From CAYFKJ01 sp964343605 (GTDB taxonomy: Bacteria; Pseudomonadota; Alphaproteobacteria; UBA2966), in contig CAYFKJ010000005.1 of NCBI GenBank assembly GCA_964343605.1, positions 372,001 to 436,000 on the forward strand: a stretch of DNA of 64,000 bases. The letters are read 5' to 3'. Shown piece by piece: positions 16,849 to 28,035 of this stretch. Within the stretch, counting starts at the first letter, position 1. Each line of letters begins with the position of its first letter. Made by a program: the position numbers and the translations under genes. Under the pieces are notes generated by a model, which did not search any database, was not told where the DNA came from, and saw only the letters and a list, made by a program, of their open reading frames with translations.

Positions 16849-17337
16849 TTGGCTGAAGTCAGTTACGAGGTTTACGTCAAGCAAAGTGGGCGTTGGACGA
16901 TCGAGCAGCGCTACACGAACATGGAGCGTCAGGTCGCCATTGATGACGCCAAGTCCATGCACGACAACCCTTCCGTGGAAGCGGTGAAGGTCGTCAAGGA
17001 AACCTACGACGAAAATACCAATTCGACCACCGAAGCGACGGTATTTTCCACGGAATCGATCCGGCCGGCGGTCGGTGCAAGTGCCGACAGCGGCGGTGGC
17101 ATGGGTGATTTCGAGGTCGAAGTTGACGACCGGCCGTTTGCCGACCGGGGTTTTGGCGGGGACGACGAAGAAGAGTGGGACGTCCCCGACATGAAGAAGA
17201 AAAAGAAGAAGGCGGCGGCGGGCAAGCCTTCGGGGCGCAATCCGATTGCCACGATTTTCATGAAAATCGTGCTGATCACGGTCGTCAGTCTCGGGTTCGC
17301 GTTTGTCATGACGTTCTTGTACTCGGAATTCGGCTAG
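16849..17337 (+). CDS. Tail-anchored hypothetical protein paired with an adenylate cyclase
   Basis: This 162-residue protein is not recognised. The first 60 residues form a compact alpha/beta unit (SYEVYVKQSGRWTIEQRY, RQVAIDDAKSMH, VEAVKVVKETYDE). A linker follows that is first acidic (DDEEEWDVPD) and then has a run of lysines (about residues 122-127). A single membrane helix closes the chain (about 138-158, FMKIVLITVVSLGFAFVMTF), so the bulk should be cytoplasmic. The TTG start at 16849 is preceded closely by GGAGGGGAG (16837-16845); the GTG at 16834 would overlap that site. The cyclase gene begins 22 bases after the stop, and the shared acidic/lysine linker style supports a joint complex. 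Confidence 0.72.
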   Translation: MAEVSYEVYVKQSGRWTIEQRYTNMERQVAIDDAKSMHDNPSVEAVKVVKETYDENTNSTTEATVFSTESIRPAVGASADSGGGMGDFEVEVDDRPFADRGFGGDDEEEWDVPDMKKKKKKAAAGKPSGRNPIATIFMKIVLITVVSLGFAFVMTFLYSEFG

Positions 17338-17359
17338 GCGAGAGCAGGGAGCAGACCCC

Positions 17360-18679
17360 ATGAGTATGCAGGCGCAATCGATCCTGATTTTCGTCGGAAC
17401 GTTTCTGTTCTCATTCCTCTCGCTCGCCTATGTCTTCATCTCGCCGATCGAGCGCAGCTATCTCAAGGAATGGCTGACCAGCAGCGGCGACGGTGCCAAA
17501 GCGCCTCCGCCCGAAGAAGAAAAGTCCGATTTCCAAAAGCGCGTTGAGGCCGCGGAACAAGACAGAAAGAACAAGAAGAAAAAGAAGAAGAAAAAGGACG
17601 AGGACGCCGATGCCGCACAGGAGGCGGCCGCCGAGGGCGAAGAAGAAAAAGCCGAAGAACCGGCAAAAGAAGAGGCGGCAGACGAGGAGGCGGCCGAAGA
17701 GGCCGAGGAGGCCGAGGAAGCCGAAGAAGAAGAGGAAAGCGAAGAGGAAGACGAGGAAGTCGTCAAATCCGAGGAGGTCAAGGATTCAAGCGTCAACATG
17801 ATGAAATTCCTGGGCGGTGCCTTGGAAGGCCTGATGGACCAGGGCATCAAGCTCGACGGCGTCAACCGCTTCGGCTGCCACCTCTTCCTTGCCGGCGCTG
17901 CAGAGGCCCAATCTCGAGAGGCCGGCTTGAGCCACAAACAATTTGTCAAGGTGCTGGAACAGTGCGTGTCGGTATTGGGCACGGACAAGAAGATGGCGCG
18001 CCAGTTCGGTGAAAAGTACGAGGAATATCTGCTCGAGCCCAAATATTGCGACATGTTCCGGGCCGGCGGCGCGGCCATGGAACGGTTTTTCGAGGACGAC
18101 GAAATGAACGTCGCGACGACGCTGAAGGCGGCGCTGGACACCTGGAACACCTCGGCCGACAAGGCCGATGCCGGCGCGCCCATGGCCGTGATGTTCACCG
18201 ACATCGTCGGCTCGACCAAGCTCACCCAGAACCATGGCGACGACGCCATGCAGAAGATCGTCCGGGCCCACAACAAGATCGTGCGCTCGGAGCTGAGAAA
18301 CTTCGCCGGTACGGAGGTCAAGCATACCGGCGACGGCATCATGGCGTCGTTCAAGTCGGTCGCCAATTCCGTCGACGCATCGCTCGCCATGATGAAGGGG
18401 ATCGACCGGTTCAACGAAAGTGCCGGCGACATTCCCCTGCAGATCCGCATCGGCATCAACGCCGGCACGCCTATCCAGGAGGACGGCGACCTGTTCGGCA
18501 CGACCGTCCAAATCGCCGCGCGTCTCTGCGACAAGGCGGACGACGGCGGCATCGCGGTCTCGAATCTGGTGAGGGAACTGGCGTCCGGCCGGCCGGCGGA
18601 GTTCAGTTCCATGGGCGAAATGGAACTGAAGGGCGTCAACGAATCGGTGATCGTCTATTCGGTCGACCCCAAAGGCTGA
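17360..18679 (+). CDS. Membrane-anchored class III adenylate cyclase
   Basis: This 439-residue protein makes cyclic AMP. It has one N-terminal membrane helix (about residues 8-28), then a very charged linker with nine consecutive lysines (about 72-80) and a long Glu/Ala run (to about 135). An unassigned helical domain follows (about 148-260). The C-terminal catalytic domain (about 272-435) has both metal aspartates (MFTDIVGSTKL and KHTGDGIMASF), the adenine-selecting lysine (VKHTGDG) and the transition-state arginine. The usual Asn of the VNxAAR motif is Gln here (FGTTVQIAARLCD), a variant I have seen in other bacterial cyclases. The helical domain may be the sensor. The end overlaps the convergent DUF2784 gene by 25 bases. 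Confidence 0.9.
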   Translation: MSMQAQSILIFVGTFLFSFLSLAYVFISPIERSYLKEWLTSSGDGAKAPPPEEEKSDFQKRVEAAEQDRKNKKKKKKKKDEDADAAQEAAAEGEEEKAEEPAKEEAADEEAAEEAEEAEEAEEEEESEEEDEEVVKSEEVKDSSVNMMKFLGGALEGLMDQGIKLDGVNRFGCHLFLAGAAEAQSREAGLSHKQFVKVLEQCVSVLGTDKKMARQFGEKYEEYLLEPKYCDMFRAGGAAMERFFEDDEMNVATTLKAALDTWNTSADKADAGAPMAVMFTDIVGSTKLTQNHGDDAMQKIVRAHNKIVRSELRNFAGTEVKHTGDGIMASFKSVANSVDASLAMMKGIDRFNESAGDIPLQIRIGINAGTPIQEDGDLFGTTVQIAARLCDKADDGGIAVSNLVRELASGRPAEFSSMGEMELKGVNESVIVYSVDPKG

Positions 18680-19047
18680 CGCCGGCGCCACAAACGCCAG
18701 TAGATAACCCCGTTCAGCGCGAACACGCCGACTCCGAGGGCGATGAAAAATCCCCTTGGAATCCCATCGGGAAACATCAAGCCCGGATAAATGACCGGCA
18801 GCAGGTAATGCTCGATGAAGCTCGTGCGGTAGCCGGCCGCCGCACCCTCCGCCCGCAACGCGTTTTCAAGATAGGTGAGGGGACAGATCCAGCCGCCAAT
18901 TTCGATCGCCCCGCCCCAGATGAAAACAGGTACGTGGAGCCAAGCGGTTTTCGGCCAGCGCAGCGCTGCAAATCCGCCGAAGACGACGTAGAGAATAAAC
19001 AGCAGGTGGAGGGCGAGGACGAGGTCGGCCAGGATGCGGAAAAGCAT
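18655..19047 (-). CDS. DUF2784 family membrane protein
   Basis: This 130-residue membrane protein fits the DUF2784 family in length and layout. It has an N-terminal helix (LADLVLALHLLFILYVVFGG), a second around WLHVPVFIWGGAIEIGGWICPLTYLE (which carries the family's typical CPLT-LE), and a C-terminal helix (FFIALGVGVFALNGVIYWRLW). The polar stretch between ends in EHYLLPVIYPGL, also family-typical. No function is known for the family. It converges with the adenylate cyclase and overlaps its last 25 bases. It lies 9 bases downstream of the degenerate-cyclase gene on the same strand, so the two are probably co-transcribed. Confidence 0.85.
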   Translation of the reverse strand: MLFRILADLVLALHLLFILYVVFGGFAALRWPKTAWLHVPVFIWGGAIEIGGWICPLTYLENALRAEGAAAGYRTSFIEHYLLPVIYPGLMFPDGIPRGFFIALGVGVFALNGVIYWRLWRRRQPLGSTE

Positions 19048-19056
19048 GCCGGAGCG

Positions 19057-19671
19057 TTAGCTGCACGCCCAATCCGGCCAACAAGGGTACTTGCCGTGCT
19101 CGATGAAATAGGCAATTCGCCAGTAGATGCCGTAATACCAGCCGAGGAAATAGGCCAGCAGGGCCGCCAATTGTAGCGCCAGCAGCACTTTCAGCCGCAA
19201 GCCGATGCGTTCCTTCCCCTCGAGGTCAGCCGCACTGACTCTGGAGGTGAGCCGGCTTTCCACCACGGCGGACACGCTTATGCCGCCGGGCTCGGTTTGT
19301 TCCATAAGCGTACGTGCATACGCTGAACCGCCGCCGGGTTCGCCGTCCGGTGCGGCCTTGAATTCCGCCAGGTTGACGCCCGTTCGAATCCCCCCACCCC
19401 AACGCTTGTGCAAACGTTTTAGGCACGGCAGCGCGTCGCTCATGGTGGGAAAGACGATTACGCAGGCCGGCCAATTCGAATCCACGAGGAAGCCGCCCCG
19501 CGATTTCGCCTGTTTTCCCAACCAGCGGGCTTCGTCGCTTGTCTTGTCGGGTTGATTTCCCTCGAAGCCGACGCAGGCGATGGCAACCATCCGGTTTTCA
19601 TAGTCGATATCCGGATCGTTGCCCCACAGGCGTCCGTCAAATTCTTCCTGAACCGCGAGGGCCGTCGCCAT
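19057..19671 (-). CDS. Degenerate (probably inactive) class III cyclase-like protein with C-terminal TM
   Basis: This 204-residue protein is not an obvious family member, but it follows the order of a class III cyclase domain. SRGGFLVDSNWPACVIVFP can be laid over the usual GGxxVKxxGDGxxxxF segment, MSDALPCLKRL over the helix after it, IRTGVNLAEF over RIGxNxG, and GGSAYARTLMEQTEPGGISV over the VNxAARLxxxAxPGGIxV motif. The metal aspartate of the GDG loop is replaced (SNWP) and the catalytic Asn is Ser, while the Arg seems kept. I therefore infer loss of catalysis. A single membrane helix (about 162-185, LKVLLALQLAALLAYFLGWYYG) and a short Cys-containing tail end the chain. It may act as a regulator. 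This alignment is by eye. Confidence 0.55.
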   Translation of the reverse strand: MATALAVQEEFDGRLWGNDPDIDYENRMVAIACVGFEGNQPDKTSDEARWLGKQAKSRGGFLVDSNWPACVIVFPTMSDALPCLKRLHKRWGGGIRTGVNLAEFKAAPDGEPGGGSAYARTLMEQTEPGGISVSAVVESRLTSRVSAADLEGKERIGLRLKVLLALQLAALLAYFLGWYYGIYWRIAYFIEHGKYPCWPDWACS

Positions 19672-19765
19672 TGGCCGGTTTCCCGAGTTTTCCGCCGCGA
19701 GACTTCAGCGCGACGGATCAATCATACTCGAAATGCCCCTCGTCTGGCTAATCCGGCAATGGGAT

Positions 19766-21004
<1,239 letters not shown>

Positions 21005-21339
21005 ATCTATTTTGTCTTTCTCGATAATATGGTCGTAACACCGCCCCGGCATCGGGGCGACGGGTGTGCAGCACAATGCGTGCACGAACGGCGCGCTCTA
21101 CCCACGGCAAGTCGCGTCTAACGAAACGTCCATAAATGTCGGAAAGAAACGGTGCCGGACCAACAACAGTTGGGGCGGCGAGCGATCAAAATTCAAACGG
21201 ATAGGGAGTGTCGCTGGCGGCTATATGAGGCTTTACCCCGGATAAGTCAAGGTCGAACGGCAATTTCATTTCGTTCACGCCCCTTGCGCGCAACCGAATT
21301 CCGTTCTTCACTGCGGGCGAATTTTTTAGGGGGGATGTC
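21005..21339. other. Divergent intergenic region with a leader hairpin
   Basis: This 335-base stretch separates the leftward helicase from the rightward acetyltransferase. I see no credible gene in it. A perfect 7-pair hairpin (CGCCCCG / CGGGGCG, loop GCAT) at 21042-21059 lies 38 bases ahead of the helicase ATG and would be in its mRNA leader. Just before the acetyltransferase ATG is an AGGGGGGA ribosome-binding site (about 21329-21336). Promoters for both genes must lie here, but I could not place them with confidence. Confidence 0.5.
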
Positions 21340-21852
21340 ATGTCAGCCATCCAAATCAGACAAGCGGCGGCCGGGGATGCGGGTGAGCTGCTCTCGATCT
21401 ATCGCCCCATCGTCGAGGAGACCGCCACCTCCTTTGAAACGGAGTGTCCGTCAGAGGCGGCGTTCGCCAACCGCATCGCAAAGGCATGCGAAACCCACGC
21501 CTGGCTGGTCGCGGAGATCGGTGGTGAGCTCGCCGGCTACGCTTACGCGACACCGCATCGCCCGAGAAGCGCCTATCAATATTCCGTAGAAACTTCCGTC
21601 TATACCCATGCCGGATTTCGCAAGCGGGGTATAGGTTCACGGCTTTATGAAAGGCTGTTCGATGTCCTCGGGGAGCTGCCGTATTTCCACGCGTTCGCAG
21701 GCATCACGCTGCCCAACGCCGGCAGCGTCGCGCTTCACCAGTCCGTGGGATTTTCGTCAATCGGCGCCTTCCCCAACGTCGGCTACAAGTTGGGCGCCTG
21801 GCACGACGTCTCGTGGTGGTACCGCAAAATCAAGGACGGGGAGCCGGGATAG
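21340..21852 (+). CDS. GNAT acetyltransferase, phosphinothricin/methionine sulfone acetyltransferase-like
   Basis: This 170-residue cytoplasmic enzyme belongs to the GNAT family, in the Pat/MddA branch that acetylates phosphinothricin, methionine sulfone and similar amino acid analogues. Typical features are the opening IRQAAAGDAGELLSIYRPIV, ETATSFETECPS, the motif WLVAEIGGELAGYAYATPHRPR, the SVYTHAGFRKRGIGSRLYERL acetyl-CoA pyrophosphate loop (R-x-x-G-I-G), and LHQSVGFSSIGAFPNVGYKLG near the end. Length is that of the family. The ATG has a strong upstream AGGGGGGA. It is a single gene, and its stop faces the maoC-like gene. The true substrate is not fixed by sequence. Confidence 0.88.
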   Translation: MSAIQIRQAAAGDAGELLSIYRPIVEETATSFETECPSEAAFANRIAKACETHAWLVAEIGGELAGYAYATPHRPRSAYQYSVETSVYTHAGFRKRGIGSRLYERLFDVLGELPYFHAFAGITLPNAGSVALHQSVGFSSIGAFPNVGYKLGAWHDVSWWYRKIKDGEPG

Positions 21853-21864
21853 CGCAGCCGGTGC

Positions 21865-22329
21865 CTAATGGTTCAGGTTGTCCAGCGGCTCGCGGCTGAC
21901 AAAATGCTTGCAGTTCACCGTCATGACGACTTCGTCCCGCTGATTGACCATGCGGTGCTGCATCGCGACCAAACCGCGGTCGGGCTTCGATTTGGACGGG
22001 ATGATCTCGGTGACCTCGGCTTCGGCCCAAAGCGTGTCGCCGGGGCGCACGGGAATGAGCCAGCGCACATCGTCCAGGCCGGGCGAACCCATGTTGGCTT
22101 TTTCCAGAATGCCCAGGCGCACGAACAGGCTGAAACACATCGACAGCGTGTGAAAGCCGCTGGCGATCAGGCCGCCGAAGGCGCCCTTCTTGGCGCTCTC
22201 GATATCCATGTGCAGCGGCTGCGGGTCGTAGATCAGGCCGAACTGCAGGATTTCCGTTTCGCTGAACGTCTTGCCCTGGGTGCGGAAGCTCTGTCCGACC
22301 TCGAAATCGTCAAAAAACATGTACTTCAT
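21865..22329 (-). CDS. MaoC-family (R)-hydratase-like protein
   Basis: This 154-residue protein has the hot-dog fold of MaoC-type enoyl-CoA hydratases. The dyad region is visible as FGLIYDPQPLHMDIESAKK followed by GGLIASGFHTLSMCFSLF, where the Asp and His of DPQPLH are the expected catalytic pair. VRWLIPVRPGDTLWAEAEV is the conserved second half. It probably hydrates a trans-enoyl-CoA, but many such proteins have unknown substrates. The ATG at 22329 is clear. A 117-base spacer with a dispersed palindrome separates it from the upstream MFS gene, so it may have its own promoter. Confidence 0.88.
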   Translation of the reverse strand: MKYMFFDDFEVGQSFRTQGKTFSETEILQFGLIYDPQPLHMDIESAKKGAFGGLIASGFHTLSMCFSLFVRLGILEKANMGSPGLDDVRWLIPVRPGDTLWAEAEVTEIIPSKSKPDRGLVAMQHRMVNQRDEVVMTVNCKHFVSREPLDNLNH

Positions 22330-22350
22330 GAAACCAAGCGCCTTTCTAGA

Positions 22351-22375
22351 GCGATTTCCGTTTAGACGGAAACGC
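22351..22375. repeat. Short palindromic intergenic element
   Basis: An imperfect hairpin (GCGATTTCCGT / ACGGAAACGC, loop TTAG, one bulged A) lies between the MFS and MaoC genes. Elements reading AGAGCGATTTCCGTTTAGACG are familiar as dispersed repeats in alphaproteobacteria. It could also be a weak terminator for the MFS gene. Confidence 0.45.
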
Positions 22376-22446
22376 CTCGTCTAATACTTCTGAGGCGACA
22401 CAATGTGTTGGCGGCCCTCAGTGTTTCAAGCAAAACTTGAAACACC

Positions 22447-23638
22447 CTACCTGCCGCGCTCGACATACCCGAGCAACAGCGACGTCGTCAATCCCATCAC
22501 GCCGAGGGCGCCCATCATGAGGATCGACGATTCCCACCCGCCATAGGCGCCGATGATGGCGCCCAGGATCGGCGGCCCGAGCAAAACGCCGATGTTGGCG
22601 CCATTGATGATGACGCCATTGGTCGTGGCGATCAGCGCCGGGCTGGGGCTGTGCATCCCGGCCCCGGCAAACAGCGTCGGCGGCACCAGTCCGGCGATGA
22701 ACGAGAAGAAGAGCGCGAGCGCAATGCGCCCGCTGTCGGGAATGTCGGCGACGAATATGCCGTAGGCGGAGGCAGCCATGGCGACGGCGGCGGTGGCCGG
22801 AAGAGACCATCGCGGCGCTCCCGTCTGCAATACCCAGCCGCCGAAAAGATTTCCCGGTACATTGAGGAAAACCACCAGCGCCGTCACCAGGGCGGCATCG
22901 GCAATGGAGGCGCCGATGCTTTCCGTCATGAAGGTGGGCAGCCAGGCCATCAGGGCGATCCACTGCATGGAATAGGCCATGAACGTGAGCCCCAGCAGCC
23001 AGGGCCCGACGGCGCCCAACACGGCGACGACCGCAGGCCCGACAGCGACCCGCTCCGACGGCGGTGCGGCCGGGGTCATGGTCTTGGTGATGGCGTAGAA
23101 CAGCAGGCCGAACAGGGCGGCTATCGCGGCGTTGGCGAACCACAGTTCGCGCCAGCCGAACGGCTCCAGCAACAGCGGGGCGACCGCCATCATCAAGGCC
23201 ATACCGGCGGGCATGTAGGCGCCCCACATGCCGAACACAAGCTTTTGGTGGCGCGCCGATGCCGCCCGCACCAGGACGCTCGGGGCGCTGACGACGATGC
23301 CGACGAAACCGAACCCCTCGATGACGCGGGAGATCAGAAGCAAGGCGGTGGTTTGCGACAGCGCGCCGACGACGTTGCCGATGCAGATCAGTCCGAGGCA
23401 AATGATGATCATGCGCCGGTTGCCAATACGGTCCGAAACGCTGCCCGACAGGATGCCCACCGTTGCGGCGGTGACCGACAGCAGGGAAACGACCCAGCCG
23501 GCCGCCGTCATTCCCAGCTCGAATTCGGCGCGCAGGAGACCCAGTGCCGGCGGTGTCTTGCCGGCTTGCATCGAACCGACCATACCCGCCGCAACGCACA
23601 GCGCGACGACCAGCCAACGTGTCTGGGCCGAGCCGGAA

Positions 23639-23646
<8 letters not shown>
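22447..23646 (-). CDS. MFS transporter
   Basis: This 399-residue inner-membrane protein has about twelve hydrophobic segments and belongs to the major facilitator superfamily. Motif A after the second segment is visible as GSVSDRIGNRRMIII. The early signature QAGKTPPALGLLRAEFELGMT and the middle loop after TM6 (KTMTPAAPPSERVAV) are typical of the CynX/NimT-like and related drug or anion transporters. Its start overlaps the end of the upstream FAD-linked dehydrogenase by 8 bases, so the two are translated from one message. A link with a hydroxyacid substrate is therefore plausible, but only as an inference. Confidence 0.88.
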
Positions 23647-25069
<1,423 letters not shown>

Positions 25070-25113
25070 GCCTTGGATGTAGTCTATCTGGGGCAGACGG
25101 GCAAGCGGCGGGC

Positions 25114-26175
25114 CTATTGCCGGGGCGCCGCGGCGCGGCGCAAGCGGTCGTTGATGGCGCGGCCGATGCCGCGCTCCGGGATGGGGGCGACGGCAATGCC
25201 GATATGGTCATCGCTGTCGAGCTCGTAGAGGAATCGGAACAGATTGGCGGCGGCTTCGTCCAGATCGCCCGCCGCGCTGAGGTTGAGAACGACGTCCGCA
25301 TTTTCCGGCGTTTCCGTGCCGAAAGCCAAAGCGGCTTCGCCCGGCCGAACCGATCCCGCGTTCAGGCGAACCGGCAGGTGAGGCGCATAATGACTGTCGA
25401 GGAGGCCCGGCGAGATCAAGCCCTGTTCCTTTGGCTTCGTTGTGCCCTCGCTCGCGTGGATGGCGACCGATCCGATAACCGCCTCCAGCTCGTCCAACGT
25501 CACACCGCCCGGACGCAACAAGAGCGGCGTGGATGAAGTCAGCGAGAGAACGGTCGATTCGAGACCCACCCGGCAGGGGCCGCCGTCGAGGATCATATCG
25601 ACGGCCGCACCCAGGCTTCGTTCGACATGGGCCGCCGTGGTCGGACTGACACCGCCCGATTTGTTGGCGCTGGGGGCCGCCAAGGGACGCCCGGTTTCCC
25701 TCAAAAGATTGAGGGCAAGTTCGTGATCCGGCATGCGTATGGCGATGGTGTCGAGGCCGGCGCTGACGGCCGGAGCGGCCGCGCAACGGGGATTTCGACT
25801 GACGACCAGCGTCAAGGCGCCGGGCCAGAACGCTTCGGCCACCCTTCTGGCCCGCTCGTCGAACAGACCCAGTTCCTCGGCCGAGCGGAGATCCGGCACG
25901 TGGCAGATGAGCGGGTTGTAGGCGGGGCGTCCCTTGGCCTCGAATATGGCGGCAACCGCCTCCTCGCTGAGAGCGTCGGCGCCCAGGCCGTAGACGGTTT
26001 CGGTGGGGAAAGCGACAAGACCGCCGGCGCGCAGGACTGCCGCCGCCTGCGCTATGGATTCGGCGTTCGCCGGCTGAATGCCGAGAGATGTTCCCGGTAT
26101 GTGATTTCCGCTCGTGGATGCCAAGGGAGTTGATCCGCGTACTTGCTTGCGTCGTGTGAGGTGCGATATTACCAC
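25114..26175 (-). CDS. Threonylcarbamoyl-AMP synthase, Sua5 form
   Basis: This enzyme makes threonylcarbamoyl-AMP from threonine, bicarbonate and ATP, the first step of the t6A modification of tRNAs. The YrdC domain is clear (AVLRAGGLVAFPTETVYGLG, AIFEAKGRPAYNPLICHV, ALTLVVSRNP, RMPDHELAL, APSANKSGGVSPT), and a C-terminal Sua5 domain follows (ISPGLLDSHYAPHLPVRLNAG). The total is up to 353 residues. The start is unsettled. The GTG at 26175 gives the longest form, and a TTG at 26124 gives 336 residues; neither has a good ribosome-binding site, and homology seems to begin around GIQPANAES. It diverges from the acyl-CoA dehydrogenase gene with only 44 bases between. Confidence 0.92.
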   Translation of the reverse strand: MVISHLTRRKQVRGSTPLASTSGNHIPGTSLGIQPANAESIAQAAAVLRAGGLVAFPTETVYGLGADALSEEAVAAIFEAKGRPAYNPLICHVPDLRSAEELGLFDERARRVAEAFWPGALTLVVSRNPRCAAAPAVSAGLDTIAIRMPDHELALNLLRETGRPLAAPSANKSGGVSPTTAAHVERSLGAAVDMILDGGPCRVGLESTVLSLTSSTPLLLRPGGVTLDELEAVIGSVAIHASEGTTKPKEQGLISPGLLDSHYAPHLPVRLNAGSVRPGEAALAFGTETPENADVVLNLSAAGDLDEAAANLFRFLYELDSDDHIGIAVAPIPERGIGRAINDRLRRAAAPRQ

Positions 26176-26219
26176 TGTTTCAGATTTAGGATAATCGCCG
26201 CTGTCCGGAGGCCCCCAAA

Positions 26220-28013
26220 ATGACCGAGTACGCCGCCCCCCTGCGCGAGATGCGCTTCGTTCTCGATGAAATCGCCAAGCTCGATGAAATTAACGCCCTG
26301 CCCGGTTTCGGCGAGGCAACGCCGGACCTTGTGGACGCCGTCCTGGAGGAGGCCGGCAAGCTTGCTGGCAACGTGCTTTCCCCGCTCAATCAGCCGGGCG
26401 ACGAGCAAGGCAGCCGGCTGGAAAACGGCGTCGTCGCCAACCCCGACGGTTTTGCCGAAGCCCACGCCCAGTATGTCGAAGGCGGCTGGTGCGGCCTGGC
26501 GCTGGATCCCGAGTACGGCGGTCAGGGCCTGCCCTGGAGCCTGAGCGTGCCGGTCAACGAAATGCTGGCTTCTTCCAACATGTCCTACAGCCTGCTGCCG
26601 CTGCTGTCGCAGGGCAGCATCGACCTGATCAGCCATCACGGCACGCCCGAACAGAAGGCCACATATCTTACGAAGATGACCAGCGGCGAGTGGTCGGGCA
26701 CGATGAACCTCACCGAGCCGCAGGCAGGCTCCGACGTGGGCGCCGTCAGGACCAAGGCTGAACCCCAGGCCGACGGCAGCTACCGCATCACCGGCACCAA
26801 GATCTTCATCACCTGGGGCGAGCACGAGCTATCGGAAAACATTATCCACCTGGTGCTGGCCCGCCTGCCCGATGCGCCGGGCGGCACCAAGGGCATATCC
26901 TGCTTCATCGTGCCCAAGTACCTGATCAACGAAGACGGCAGCCTGGGCGAGCGCAATGATCTCCGCTGCGTCTCCCTCGAACACAAGCTCGGCATTCACG
27001 CCAGCCCGACGGCGGTGATGTCCTATGGCGACAACGAGGGCGCGGTCGGTTACCTAGTGGGACCGGAAAACGGCGGTATGCGCTGCATGTTCACGATGAT
27101 GAACAACGCCCGCTTCGGCGTCGGCATGGAGGGCGTCGCCATTGCCGAGCGCGCCTATCAGCGGGCATTGGCCTACGCCAAGGAGCGCGTGCAGGGCCGC
27201 GCGGTGGGCGGGCCGAAGGGCGCGCCCATCGTTCACCACGCCGATGTCCGCCACATGCTGATGACCATGAAGGCATTGACTGAGGCGAGCCGGGCGCTGG
27301 CCTACCATGTCGGCGCCCAGAACGACATCGCCGCCCACGCCGAAGACGAGGCGGTGCGCCAGGAAGCCGACGACCGCGTCGCGCTGTTGACGCCCATCGT
27401 CAAGGCCTGGAGCACGGATATTGGCGTCGACGTCGCCTCCCTCGGCGTGCAGATCCACGGCGGCATGGGCTTCATCGAGGAAACGGGGGCGGCGCAATAT
27501 TACCGCGATGCCCGCATCGCGCCCATCTACGAAGGCACCAACGGCATCCAGGCGCTCGACCTCGTGGGCCGCAAGCTGCCGTTGGCCGGCGGCGAGACGG
27601 TCAACAAGTTCTTCGCCGAAATAGAGGCGGTGGAAGGCGAACTGGCCGCGGCAGGCGGAGAACTGGCGGCCATCGGCGCCCACCTGACGGCGGCCCGCAA
27701 GGCCCTGGCGGAGGCGACCGATTGGTACGCCTGCGGCGGCGGCGAGGATCCCCGCGCCCCGGGCGTCGGCGCGACGAACTACCTCCGCATGTTCGGTCTT
27801 GTCTCGGGCGGCTGGATGATGGGTGTCTCTGCCTTGGCGGCCAAGCGGCGGCTTGATGGCGGTGGCGGCGATGCGGGCTTCCTGGAAGCCAAAATCGCCA
27901 CGGCGCGCTTCTTTGCCGAACAGCAGTTGCCCATGGTTGCCGCGCTCGTCGGTCCGGTGACGGGTGGCGCGGACGCCACCTTCGCCATCGAAGTGGAGCA
28001 GATGGCGGGGTAA
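26220..28013 (+). CDS. Acyl-CoA dehydrogenase, long DmdC-like form
   Basis: This 597-residue flavoprotein is of the long acyl-CoA dehydrogenase type often labelled 3-methylmercaptopropionyl-CoA dehydrogenase. It has the family N-terminus (YAAPLREMRFVLDEI), the FAD and substrate region (MNLTEPQAGSDVGAVRTKA), GIHASPTAVM, GVGMEGVAIAERAYQ, the flavin-contact loop VQIHGGMGFIEETG and the catalytic glutamate loop IAPIYEGTNGIQALDL. The extra C-terminal helical domain (about 465-597) marks the long form. It introduces a trans-2,3 double bond in acyl-CoA. An upstream GGAGG (26207-26211) fits the ATG. The annotation as DmdC is not safe, because this type also serves beta-oxidation of ordinary acyl chains. 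Confidence 0.88.
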   Translation: MTEYAAPLREMRFVLDEIAKLDEINALPGFGEATPDLVDAVLEEAGKLAGNVLSPLNQPGDEQGSRLENGVVANPDGFAEAHAQYVEGGWCGLALDPEYGGQGLPWSLSVPVNEMLASSNMSYSLLPLLSQGSIDLISHHGTPEQKATYLTKMTSGEWSGTMNLTEPQAGSDVGAVRTKAEPQADGSYRITGTKIFITWGEHELSENIIHLVLARLPDAPGGTKGISCFIVPKYLINEDGSLGERNDLRCVSLEHKLGIHASPTAVMSYGDNEGAVGYLVGPENGGMRCMFTMMNNARFGVGMEGVAIAERAYQRALAYAKERVQGRAVGGPKGAPIVHHADVRHMLMTMKALTEASRALAYHVGAQNDIAAHAEDEAVRQEADDRVALLTPIVKAWSTDIGVDVASLGVQIHGGMGFIEETGAAQYYRDARIAPIYEGTNGIQALDLVGRKLPLAGGETVNKFFAEIEAVEGELAAAGGELAAIGAHLTAARKALAEATDWYACGGGEDPRAPGVGATNYLRMFGLVSGGWMMGVSALAAKRRLDGGGGDAGFLEAKIATARFFAEQQLPMVAALVGPVTGGADATFAIEVEQMAG

Positions 28014-28035
28014 GCGCATGTTCCATAGCCGGAGC

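Noticed and set aside
17500..17770. Possible frameshift or simple-sequence error in the lysine and glutamate runs of the cyclase
   Set aside because: The frame is open through to an intact catalytic domain, and the adjacent gene has similar runs, so the low complexity seems genuine.
26115..26160. tRNA-like 3' end on the minus strand (GATCAACTCC followed by CTTGGCATCCA) near the sua5 start
   Set aside because: It resembles a T-loop and CCA end, but the T-stem does not pair beyond two bases and there is no matching 5' acceptor strand. I call no tRNA.
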